A model generated the notes under the pieces. The model was not told the origin of the DNA and did no database searches. It saw only the letters and a list, made by a program, of their open reading frames with translations. From Babylonia areolata (lineage: Eukaryota; Mollusca; Gastropoda; Neogastropoda; Buccinidae), in the NCBI RefSeq assembly GCF_041734735.1, contig NC_134900.1:31433370-31497369 (forward strand): 64,000 nt of DNA. Reading direction: 5' to 3'. Positions 48,686 through 61,032 of this stretch are shown here, one piece after another. Within the stretch, counting starts at the first letter, position 1. Every line of letters starts with the position of its first letter. The translations under genes were made by a program, and so were the position numbers.

Positions 48686-50368
48686 AACAAAATCCAAGCA
48701 AATTAGATTTTGGTCCTGTATCTTAAATAAGTATTCACTTCCGTTTACAAGGAAACGTTGCGTATGTGAGTGAAACATTGCTCTGTCAGCAAATGAGTAC
48801 TGTTTCAAAGAAAAACTGAAAAGATTATGGTTTTAAAGTTACCACAGTCAGGACCACTCAGAAAAGAGGTGAACCAGACTACCCAGCCAGTACTGACAAT
48901 GTACAGAGAAAAGATTGTTGTTTTCTTGTTAGTGGACGAGACAGGTGTTGTTCAGCAGGCAAGACAGGTGTTGTTCAGCAGGCAAGACAGGTGTTGTTTT
49001 GTTAATAGGGGGCAGGACATGTGTTTTGATATTACTGGGCAAGACAGGTGTTGATTAGAAGGCAAGACAGGTGTTGTTTTGTTAATATTTGTGGGCAAGA
49101 CAGGTGTTTTTTGTTGTTTTTTTGTTAGTAGGTGATACAGGTGTTGTTTTGTCGTCAGCAGGCAAGAGAGGTGTTCTTTTGTTGTTTGCAGGCAAGACAG
49201 GTGTTGTTTTGTCGTTAGTGGGTGTGATAGCTGTTTGGTTATTAGCTGATGAGACAGGTGTTGTTTTGTGGTCAGCGGGCGAGACAGGTGTTGTAAGAAA
49301 GGTGTTGTTTTGTGGTCAGCGGGCGAGACAGGTTCAGATCCAGACGCCACAGCTGCAGTTTCTGATGGAGGACCTGGTGAAGAAACTGAACCACTCCCTC
49401 ATCGCCACGGCCTCCAAGCGACGTGCTTTTCCTGGAAAAGTGAGAACGCTTTCTCAATTTTTACATTTTTTGTTTTCATTTCATCATATTGTTGCCTTAC
49501 AATCCTTCTTTTTGTTTGCTTTCCCAGTTGTACTAATTTTTTTACTCACTTGTGTAAACAAAGTGAGTCTATGTTTTAACCCGGTGTTCGGTTGTCTGTG
49601 TGTGTCTGTGTCTGTGTGTCTGTGTCCGTGGTAAACTTTAACATTAACATTTTCTCTGCATATACTTTGTCAGTTGACACCAAATTAGGCATAAAAATAG
49701 GAAAAATTCAGTTTTTTGTTCAAACAAGAACTTCTTTTGCTAAGCATGGACGTTTTATTTATTTTGCAAACGTTTTGGTGCAGATAGTAAAAAAGGGAAA
49801 TTACTCTGTAATTAATGCTAGGGGACTTGATTTGCTTTAAACTGACCTTTCTCATCTTAAACATTACATTTTGACATTATACTCAATACATAAAAAGCTT
49901 GGATTTTTTTTTAAGTGTATGCTTGTGACTGTGAGAGTTGCAGCCCCTGAACACAGAAAGAAAGAAAGGAAAGTATGAGAGAGAGATTTTGTGTGTGTAT
50001 GTATGTGTGTATGGGGTGTGTTTGTGTGCCGGTGTGGGTGCTTCATATACAGGTTCACATGTGTGTGTATTCAGGTATACTTGTTGATTAAATGAGTCTG
50101 CGTAACTGGTGTAAACTTGTACAGCTTTCTGTGTGATAATCCCCCAGCGCCCCCCTGCCCCTGCCCCCACCCCCCACACCCCCGTTTCCCACCCTCTCCC
50201 TTTTTACCTGAATCTCTGTACATTTTTGCCTTTTGCCTTAATCTGTACTGAAGCATTTCCATTCATGCATATGTGTGTATTTGTATGTGTGTGTGTGTGA
50301 GAATGTATGTATGTGCCTCTGTGTGGGCATGTGTGTGCGCTTGCATGTATGTGTGTGTGTGTGTGCGC

Positions 50369-50400
<32 letters not shown>

Positions 50401-53400
50401 GTGTGTGTGTCCCCTCCACAGACAAAGAGCGGAGGGGGGAAGCCCAAGTTCAGTAACCTGGACCAGCAGAAGCCGCAGCAGGTGGCGGTGTTCATGGTGG
50501 ACCTCTTACCTGCCCTCTGCACCCACCTGGAGGCCACCAGTGCCTTCTTCCAGGTAACGCCTGTCCTCCCTTCCTCCTTCACTCTCTCATCCTTTCTTCT
50601 TCTTCTTCTTCTGCGTTTGTGGGCTGCAACTCCCACATTCACTCGTATGTACACGAGTGGGCTTTTACATGTATGACCATTTTCACCCCACTATGTAGGC
50701 AGCCATACTCCGCTTTCAGGGGTGAGCATGCTGGGTATGTTTTTGTGTTTCCATAACCCACCAAACGCTGACCCTTGCTCTTTGGTTGTGTGTGGTTTGA
50801 AAACCGTTATCAACACCATTTTTGTTCCTGTGACTGTTGCTGTTGTAACTGTTGATGTTTTCACTGATGATGTCACTGTTGATGTCACTGTTGCTGTTGT
50901 CACTGTGACTTGTTGTTACTGTGACTTGTTGTCGTTGTTGTCACTGTGACTGTTGTTGTTGTTGTCACTGTGGCTATTGCTGTCACTGTTGTTGTCACTG
51001 TGACTTGTTGTTATCACTGTTGTTGTCTCTGTGACTGTTGTTATCACTGTTGTTCAATGACTTTTGTTGTTATCACTGTTGTCACTGTGTTGTTGTCACT
51101 GTGACTTGTTATCACTATTGTTGTCACTGTGACTGTTGTTGTCACTGTTGTTGTCTCTGTGACTGTTGTTATCACTGTTGTTGTCTCTGTGACTGTTGTT
51201 ATCACTGTTGTTGTCTCTGTGACTGTTGTTATCACTGTTGTTGTCACTGTGACTGTTGTTATCACTGTGGTCACTGTGACTGTTGTTGTCACTGTTGTTC
51301 AGTGACTGTTGTTGTTATCACTGTGGTCACTGTGACTGTTGTTGTCACTGTGACTGTTGTTGTCACTGTGACTTGTTATCACTGTTGTTGTCTCTGTGAC
51401 TGTTGTTGTCACTGTTGTTCAGTGACTGTTGTTGTTATCACTGTTGTTGTCACTGTGACTGTTGTTGTCACTGTTGTTCAATGACTGTTGTTGTTATCAC
51501 TGTTGTTCAGTGACTGTTGTTGTTATCACTGTTGTTGTCACTGTGACTGTTGTTTCTGTGGCTCTTGGTGTCAGTGTTGGTGCTGTGTGCAGACACTGAT
51601 AGCAGACAACGACGGAGTGATGGACGGCCCAGGCAGTCACTCCCCAGAGGCGCTGCGCATGGCATCATGTCTGCACCTCCTGCTGCACGCCCTTATTGCC
51701 GTCTTCTCCTGGTCAGTCTGTGCTCTGGGGGCTGGCTGTCTGTCTCTCTGTCTGTCTGTCTGCCTTTGTGCTGTCTGTCTCTCTCTGTCTGTCTGCCTTT
51801 GTGCTGTCTGTGTCTCTTTCTCTGTCTGCCTTTGTGCTGTCTGTCTCTCTCTGTCTGTCTGCCTTTGTGCTGTCTCTGTCTCTGTCTGTCTGTCTCTGTC
51901 TGCCTTTGTGCTGTCTGTCTGTCCCTCTGTTTGCCTTTGTGCGGTCTGTCTGTCCCTCTGTCTGCCTTTGTGCTGTCTGTCCCTCTCTGTCTGCCTTTGT
52001 GCTGTCTGTGTCTCTGTCTCTGTCTGCCTTTGTGCTGTCTGTCTGTCTCTCTGTCTGTCTGCCTTTGTGCTGTCTGTCTGTCTCTCTCTGTCTGCCTTTG
52101 TGCTGTCTGTCTGTCTCTGTCTGTCTGCCTTTGTGCTGTCTGTCTGTCTCTCTCTGTCTGCCTTTGTGCTGTCTGTCTGTCTGCCTTTGTGCTGTCTGTC
52201 TGTCTCTCTGTCTGTCTGCCTTTGTGCTGTCTGTCTGTCTCTCTCTGTCTGCCTCTCTCTGTCTGCCTTTGTGCTGTCTGTCTGTCCCTCTCTGTCTGCC
52301 TTTGTGCTGTCTGTCTCTCTGTGTCTGCCTTTGTGCTGTCTGTCTGTCTCTCTGTCTGTCTGCCTTTGTGCTGTCTGTCTGTCTCTGTCTGTCTGCCTTT
52401 GTGCTGTCTGTCTCTCTCTGTCTGCCTTTGTGCTGTCTGTCTGTCTCTCTCTGTCTGCCTTTGTGCTGTCTGTCTGTCTCTGTCTGTCTGCCTTTGTGCT
52501 GTCTCTCTCTGTCTGCCTTTGTGCTGTCTGTCTGCCTTTGTGCTGTCTGTGTCTCTCTCTGTCTGCCTTTGTGCTGTCTGTCTGTCTCTGTCTGTCTGCC
52601 TTTGTGCTGTCTGTCTGCCTTTGTGCTGTCTGTGTCTCTCTCTGTCTGCCTTTGTGCTGTCTGTCTGTCTCTCTCTGTCTGCCTTTGTGCTGTCTGTGTC
52701 TCTGTCTGTCTGCCTTTGTGCTGTCTGTCTGTCTCTCTCTGTCTGCCTTTGTTCGGTCTGTTTGTCTTTCTGTCTGTTGGGTTTGTTTTTGTGTGTACTA
52801 TTTTTAAGGCATGTTTTTGTTTTTTTAATTTTTATTTTTATTTTTTTAGGAATACTGTCCCAGGCTATGTCAAATAGCATTTATTCATTTATATATCTGT
52901 TTTTTAGGAATGGTTTCGCTTTTCTGAGTGTTGTCCCAGGCTAAGTAATATTATAGCAAACAGCTTTTTTTTTTTTTCAATGAATTTTGTTCTGTGCTAC
53001 ATAGTCGAGTGTCAAACCGCATTTATTTATCTATATATTGTATTTTATTTATTTTATTCTACTTTATTTTTTCAGGTATCACAGATTGACATAAGTTACC
53101 ATTTACAGCTTAGTCTTTTGTGAAGGACTATGACTCTCAAACTAGGAGTTAAAATTGCACTGGCTCTTAGTGCTGCAGCCTTGTGGGCTAGTTGGCCTTT
53201 GGGAACCATCCCAACGCCGACTGTCCTAAAACCCTCTTGGCTGAGAGAGTGGGGATGTAACTTGGGCAAGACACTCTCCACTGCAGTTGCCTCCTCTGCT
53301 GTTCTGATGGTCATAGTCGGACACGACTGACTATCATATATTTTTTTTTTTTTTTCAGGAATGGTTTTGGCTTGGCTGAAAACCGGCAGCTGTGGAAGGA

Positions 53401-54208
53401 CAGTCTGAGTGTGCTGGTGGGAAGGGTCAAGGTCACAGGACCCACGCAGCAGTCTGTGTCGGAACTGATCAAGTGAGATGTGTGTGGGTGTGACTCTGAA
53501 ATGCAATTGTATGTGTGTGAGTGTCTTGTATGTGTGTGTGTGTGTTTCTGGGGTTTTTTATGTGCCTTTGTGTGTGTTGTTGTTGAATATGTTTTGGCAT
53601 TAGTAGCCGTGATGTGTGTGGTGTGTATTCGTGTTAAGGAGAACCTGTACAAGTACATGTATACAGATCTGTATGTTTGTGGATTCATGTATGTCAGTGT
53701 ATGTTGAATACAATAAAAACAGTTTTGTACAGGAGAATACAGGACACACACACAAACATTTTCCACACACTACACACATGCGCAAGCATGCATATTCACA
53801 CACAAAACACACCTCACACTCCACACCCAAGCATAAGAACACAGACTAGATATGTAAATGTACATATTGCGCTCAAAATACAGACCAGTCTTTGGTGATG
53901 CAGTGTCAGTTTGTTCCCATTGTGTTGTTTTTTTTAGCAATGAGGGAACAAAGGCCAGGGTTTTGAGTTCATGTGTTGGTCAGGCATCAGCTCTGTTATT
54001 TATTTTTATTTTTATTGTTGTTGTTTTTTAAGCAAATGTGGTGTAGCTTATATGGATCAGTCAAGGCTTAACACCACCTCAGGGACTGATCAGCGTGTTG
54101 GGTTTATGTGAAGGTCAGGCATCTGCTCTTGGGTTGTTTTTGTGTGTGTGTGTGTTGTATACAGATCAGTCTACACACTTTTGAAACCTCCTTGAAACTG
54201 GAACTGAC

Positions 54209-54239
<31 letters not shown>

Positions 54240-54279
54240 CAGTCTACACACTTTTGAAACCTCCTTGAAACTGGAACTG

Positions 54280-54345
<66 letters not shown>

Positions 54346-57300
54346 GTATATAGATCACTCTACTCACTTTTGAAACCTCCTCAAAACTGGAACTGACTGT
54401 GTGTGTGTGTGTGTGTGGGTGGGTGTGTTGTATATAGATCAGTCTACTCACTTTTGAAACCTCCTCGAAACTGGAACTGTGTGTGTGTGTGTGTGTGTTG
54501 TGTATAGATCAGTCTACACACTTTTGAAACCTCCTCGAAACTGGAACTGACTGTGTGTGTGTGTGTGTGTGGTTCCACAGGGGAGCGTACCAGTACATAG
54601 AGAAGTTTTCAGACACTGTGCCCAACCTCCCCTCAGCCGCGTCCTTGGTGCGACTGCTGACCGTGCTGGCCAACAGGGCGGAGGATGAAACGCTGCAGCA
54701 CAAACTGGGTACAGCCACCATCACCTCCTTTCTAACGCTCGCCTCATGTCACAGAGTGATGTAAGCTAACAACAGTTGGGCCAGACACCTTTCTAACGCT
54801 CGCCTCATGTCACAAATTAATGTAAGCGAACAACAGTTGGGCCAGACACCTTTCAAACGCTTGCCTCATGTCACAGATTGATGTAAGCGAACAACAGTTG
54901 GGCCAGACACCTTTCAAATGCTCGGCTCATGTCACAGATTGACGTAAGCTTACTGCTGTGCCAACAGACTGGCGCAATAGCTGAGTGGTTAAAGCATTAG
55001 ACTTTCAGTCAGAGGGTCCCGGGTTCAAATCTCGATAATGACGCTATGGGTAAAGGGTGGGAATTTTTCCTGATCTTCAAGATCAACATATGTGCAGACC
55101 TGCTGGTGCCTGAACCCCTTCGTGTGTGTACACATGCAGAAGATTAGATATGCATGTTAAAGATCTGTTACAGACATTAAAGATCAGTAATCCATGTCAG
55201 CGTTTGGTGGGTTATGGAAACAAGTACATACCCAGCATGCACACCCCTGAAAACAGGGTATAGCAGCCTGCATGGCAGGGTAAATAAACGAAACAGTCAT
55301 ACACATAAAATGTTACATGTCTGTGTGGGTGTGTAATGTGTGTGTGACTGAAACCTGATTGAATGACTCAAAGCACCCAATGGCAGCTGTCAGTTGGCTC
55401 CATGTATGAAGACAGCCTCTTGTATGAATGCTTCTGTGTTTGTAAAGCGCTTAGAGCTCTAACCAAGTATAGGTGTTATATCTTCTTCTTCTTCTTCTGC
55501 GTTCATGGGCTGCAACTCCCACGTTCACTCGTATGCACACGAATGGGCTTTTACGTGTATGATCGTTTTTACCCCCACCATGTAGGCAGCCATACTCCGT
55601 TTTCGGGGGTGTGCGTGCTGGGTATGTTCTTGTTTCCATAACCCACCGAACGCTGACATGGATTATAGGATCTTTAACGTGCGTATTTGATCTTCTGCTT
55701 GCATATACACACGAAGGGGGTTCAGGCACTAGCAGGTCTGCACATATGTTGACCTGGGAGATCGTAAAAATCTCCACCCTTCACCCACCAGGCGCCGTCA
55801 CCGTGATTCGAACCCGGGACCCTCAGATTGACAGTCCAACGCTTTAACCACTTGGCTATTGCGCCCATCAGGTGTTATATAATTATCCATATTATATCAT
55901 ATCACACAGCAAAGTTAAGAGCTGTACAATATATAGTTTCACCGCTGCAACGGGAATTCATTTACAGGTTAGTCTTTTGTGAAGGACTATGACCATCAAA
56001 CTTGATTGTACCGGCTCTCAGTGCTGCAGCCTTGGGGGCTAGTTGGCCTTTGGGGGCCATCCCAATGCTGACTGTCCTAAAGTCCTCTTGACCGAGAGAG
56101 TGAGGATGTAACTTGGGCGAGACACTCTTCACAATAATCAAATTCTAACCCAGATATTCGGCACAGCAGTTGCTTTCTCTGCTGTTCTGGTGGTTATAGT
56201 CAGACATGACGGATTATCATACCTGGGATTCTTCAGACTCTGAAACTCGACTAAAAGAAGATATGGAGAGCGGCAGAATTTAAACTTATATGTATGTGAT
56301 CGGCTGTTGTGTGTGTGTAACAGCTGAGCTGTCCATCAGATATTATCTGTCCATCAGCTCAGCTGTAAAATGTGTGTGTTACAGCTCAGCTGTCCCATCA
56401 GCTGTTGTATGTGTGTGTTACAGCTCAGCTGTCCCATGAGCTGTTATGTGTGTGTTACAGCTCAGCTGTCCCATGAGCTGTTGTGTGTGTGTGTTACAGC
56501 TGAGCTGTCACATGAGCTGTTGTGTGTGTGTGTGTTACAGCTCAGCTGTCCCATGAGCTGTTATGTGTGTGTGTGTTACAGCTGAGCTGTCCCACCAGCT
56601 GTTGAAGCGTGAGTGGCTGGACGGGAAGGGTCAGCGGGAGAAAGGTGCCGCCTGCAATGAGATGCTGCAGACCCTGGTCAAGTGAGTCTCCCTGCTGTTC
56701 ACTCTGTACCATGAGTACTGTTCTGTCCATAAGTCTTAGTTGCTTCCCTTGGACAGAGTACAGCTATTCAAGTGAGTCTCCCTGCTGTTCACTCTGTACC
56801 ATGAGTACTGTTCTGTCCATAAGTCTTAGTTGCTTCCCTTGGACAGAGTACAGCTATTCAAGTGAGTCTCCCTGCTGTTCACTGTTTGTGCCATGAGTAC
56901 TGTTCTGTCCATAAGTCCTAGTTGCTTCCCTTGGACAGAGTACAGCTATTCAAGTGAGTCTCCCTGCTGTTCACTCTGTACCATGAGTACTGTTCTGTCC
57001 ATAAGTCTTAGTTGCTTCCCTTGGACAGAGAACAGATATTCAAGTGAGTCACTCTGCTGTTAACTCTTTGTACACCAAGTACTGATTTATCTGTAACTCA
57101 TAATCCCTTCCCTTAGACAGTTTCAGTTTCAGTTTCACTTTCTCAAGGAGGCGTCACTGCGTTCGGACAAATCCATACACGCTACACCACATCTGTTGAG
57201 CAGATGCCTGACCAGCAGCATAACCCAACGCGCTTAGTCAGGCCTTGAGTGCATGCTTACATATTTGTGTACCTATGAAAGTGGATTTCATTTTACGTAA

Positions 57301-57369
57301 TTTCGCCAGAGGACAACACTCTCGTTGCCATGGGTTCTTTTTCAGTGCGCCAAGTGCGTGCTGCACACG

Positions 57370-57400
<31 letters not shown>

Positions 57401-60400
57401 TAGACGCTCAGTTTGATTTTCCAGTCAAACTTAGGAGAAAGGGCGAGAGCGGGATTCGAACCCACACCCTCACGGACTCTCTGTATTGGCAGCTGAGCGT
57501 CTTAACCATTCTGCCACCTTCCTCCCCTTAGACAGAGTACAGATACTTCTTTACTGCTATGGGTATGTCGCAGTTTCGTTTTCCCAGTGAGTTGTATTGT
57601 CACTCAGTGCTTTAAGTTCAGCATGTTGGCTTTGGCCTCTACATTGTTGACTGGTGTTTTCTGAAGGATAGAGAATACGTTTGATGATGCTGTGTGCATA
57701 GCGTGTATAAAGTATGGCCTTGACAGTGCACTCAGCTGTTGTAGGGCTGGTCCACAGAAACTGCAGTGCAGCTGTACCGATGGGGTACACAATGTTACAG
57801 GAGATATTTCTTCGGGTTTTTTTTTTTTAAATATGTCACTAATTAAAGCCCCTCTGGATTTCATTATTTCTGTTATATTCCTTTTGACATTACAATCCAT
57901 ATATACTACACCACATCTGCTAGGCAGATGCCTGACAGCAGCTTAACCCACCGCGCGTTTCAGGCATTGAGTGCATGCATGTACATTCATGTTCCTGTCA
58001 GATCAGGTTTCTTATAAACAATTTTGCCAGAGGACAACACTTTTGTTGCCATGGGTTCTTTTTCAGTGTGCCAAGTGTTTGCTGCACACGGGATCTCAGT
58101 TTTGTTTTGTTTTGTTTTTTGACTCACTTGTGTAAACAAAGTGAGCCTATGTTTTAACCCGGTGTTCGGTTGTCTGTGTGTGTGTGTGTCCGTGGTAAAC
58201 TTTAACATTGACATTTTCTCTGCAAATACTTTGTCATTTGACACCAAATTAGGCATAAAAATAGGAAAAATTCAGTTCTTTCCAGTCATCTTGTTTAAAA
58301 AAATATTGCACCTCTGGGATGGGCACAAACATTTTTAAAAATGAAGCCTAATTATATGCAAACTGCATTTACTGTTATATTTATATTTTTTGTATTCTCT
58401 AAACTTGGCACTTTGATCTGATATTCTGACCCAACAACAAGAGCAGTCATTATTATCATTTTCTGTTCAAACAGGAACTTCTTTTGCTCAGCATGGAAGT
58501 TTTATTTATTTTGCAAACGTTTTTTGGTGCAGATAGTAAAAAAGGGAAATTACTCTGTAATTAATGCTAGGGGACTTAATTTGCTTTAAACTGATCTTTC
58601 TCATCTTAAACATTACATTTTGAAATTATAATCAGTACATAAAAAGCTTGGATTTTTTTTTTTTAAGTGTATCACAAGTGAGTCTTGAAGGCCTTGCCTC
58701 TCTAGTTTTCTCATTTGATTGACTAGGCACCAAGTTTAATTTTCCAGCCAAACTTGTAAGAAAGGGCGAAAGTGGGAATCAAACCCACACCCTCACAGAC
58801 ACTGTATCAGCAGATGAGTGCCTTACCCGTTGTGCCACTTTGCCCCGTGTTGCAGAACGTGGGTGTCGAACAGCGCGGACCCCCCGCAGGCCATGCAGCT
58901 GATTGCTGACACAGGGATGACAGAGTTACTGCAGGCCGGTGCTCAGTCTGGCTCTGACACCTACCCCACCCTCACCAGGTCTGTCGTCGTCCATGTTGTG
59001 GGGTGTATTCCTTTGGGTGGGGGGGTGTTGCATGATGGGGCATGAAGGTTTTTGCTGTCCACGTCTTGTCGTGTGATGCCTTTTGTGTGTTTGTTTTGGT
59101 ACTCGTTTTATTTAAGTAAATGTGATGCAGGGTTTCATACTTAGATACATCAACCTAAAGGTTCATGCAGAAGCTTCTTTTTTTTTTCTGCCCAATCATC
59201 TGCGCCATTTCAGTGGCATTACTCCTACACCGCTCATTCAGAATCCCCCATTCACAGCTGCACCCGGGTTTGTCTGTCGCAGTCCCAGTGCCGTAAGTCA
59301 GTTGATGCAGAAACTTGGGAGGAAAAGGGTTAATCCATCAGTCCTGGGCCAGGCTGCATGAGGTGATCTTTGCAGCCCTAAGTTAGCTTAGAGTTAAGAA
59401 TGTTCAGAGTGCAGATATTCAAGTTAGTCTTCCTGCTGTTAAATCTTTGTACCAAGAGTACTGATTTATCCATAACTGCCTATAAGGAGTTTATTGAGGA
59501 GTCTGGAACATTTTTAATGATAAGCGAACATTGCACTGCTAAGTTCGCTCATGCCGCCCACCCCTGACCTCTCTTGTCCTCTGCTCCTCTCTGTTGAAGG
59601 GGCTCCAGGTGGGATAGAGTCCCGTGTCGGAGTTTCCGGTACGGTGCTGGTAGCACAGATGATGTTATGATTGCAGGTCATCGTTCCCAGTGTTCCTTCG
59701 GGTGATCCTGAGTGAACTGGTTGGCACCGTCAAGCGCACGCCTCCCCTGAAGCGAACAGATCCCAGACAGGTCAGTTTTTTGTTTGTTGGGGGTGGTTTT
59801 TCCTGTGTCCAGCTTCATATCGATCAAATTGTTATCTGTCTCTGTCTCTCCTTCCCTCTCCTCTCTCTCTCTCACACACACACACACACTCTGTCTCTCT
59901 TCCCATCCCTCTATCTTTCCCCTGTCTCTCCTTCCCCTCTCTCTGCCCCTCCTCACTCTCCCCCTCTTGCTGGTCAGGTGTAGCAGTGGGCATGACCTGT
60001 AACTGTAACAGAAAGATAACGATGTATTGTGTGATGACTTGAGTTCACAGATGCTCATGCTTTGTGTGGTTCAGGTGCAGGAAGACCGTTTGCTGGGCTG
60101 GAGCGTTGCGGTGCGTGTTCTGTTCATGGCGGTGGGGATTGTGAAGGAATTGAACAGCCGCGCAGGGATCGCTGCCAGTCTCAAGGTAGGTGTGATATTG
60201 TAATGCACTGTATTGCATTGCATTGCATTACATTACATTGTTTTGTGTATGTATAGTATTTTCTGTGTGTTGTTAAAACTCCAAACATGTAAGAACGACG
60301 TGCTGTGTGCTTGCAGTACAGCCGGCAGTTCGTGGAGGTGTTTTTGCTGCGAGGGATGCCAGTGCTGGACGCAACCTTCACCTCGCACAGCGCTGACGTG

Positions 60401-60732
60401 CACTCCTTGCTGCGCTCCCTGCAGCAGAGCACGCGCATTCTCCAGAACATGTGCGGCCATGCCAAGGTAGGTCACCACTCCTGGAATCTGCCCTGCATAC
60501 CGTACGGAGTACAGAATGCTTTGTTGTCGGAGTGAGAGAAATTGATTTGTGGTGTAAAACAGGTAAACGCTGTTCTGCATATTTATATAAAAGACGTAAA
60601 ATGCTTAGATGTCTAGTTAGAGTGAACCATTCACACAGTAGAAGAAACAAAACAAATGTTTTTTGCATTTTCTATTGGTTTGTGTGTGTGTGTGTTCTGT
60701 TTGGCCTACCTGCTTTTTCTTTTTCATCCGTT

Positions 60733-60800
<68 letters not shown>

Positions 60801-60810
60801 ACCTTTCTCA

Positions 60811-60846
<36 letters not shown>

Positions 60847-60984
60847 TACTCTTTACCTACAGGTGAGTGTTAAGATATGTTTGTGCACAGATACTACCAT
60901 CAGCTTCAATGAACATTTGTTTTTCTTAACCAGTCTTCAGACAGTGCATGCATTCATGGAAGGTACTTCCAAGCATTTATGATA

Positions 60985-61032
<48 letters not shown>

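Noticed and set aside
51488-52944. Four frames, three + and one -, open over 390-464 codons after exon 31, as a possible gene
   Set aside because: They are open simultaneously on both strands because the CTGTCTGCCTTTG repeat lacks stop words; there is no domain and no codon signature.
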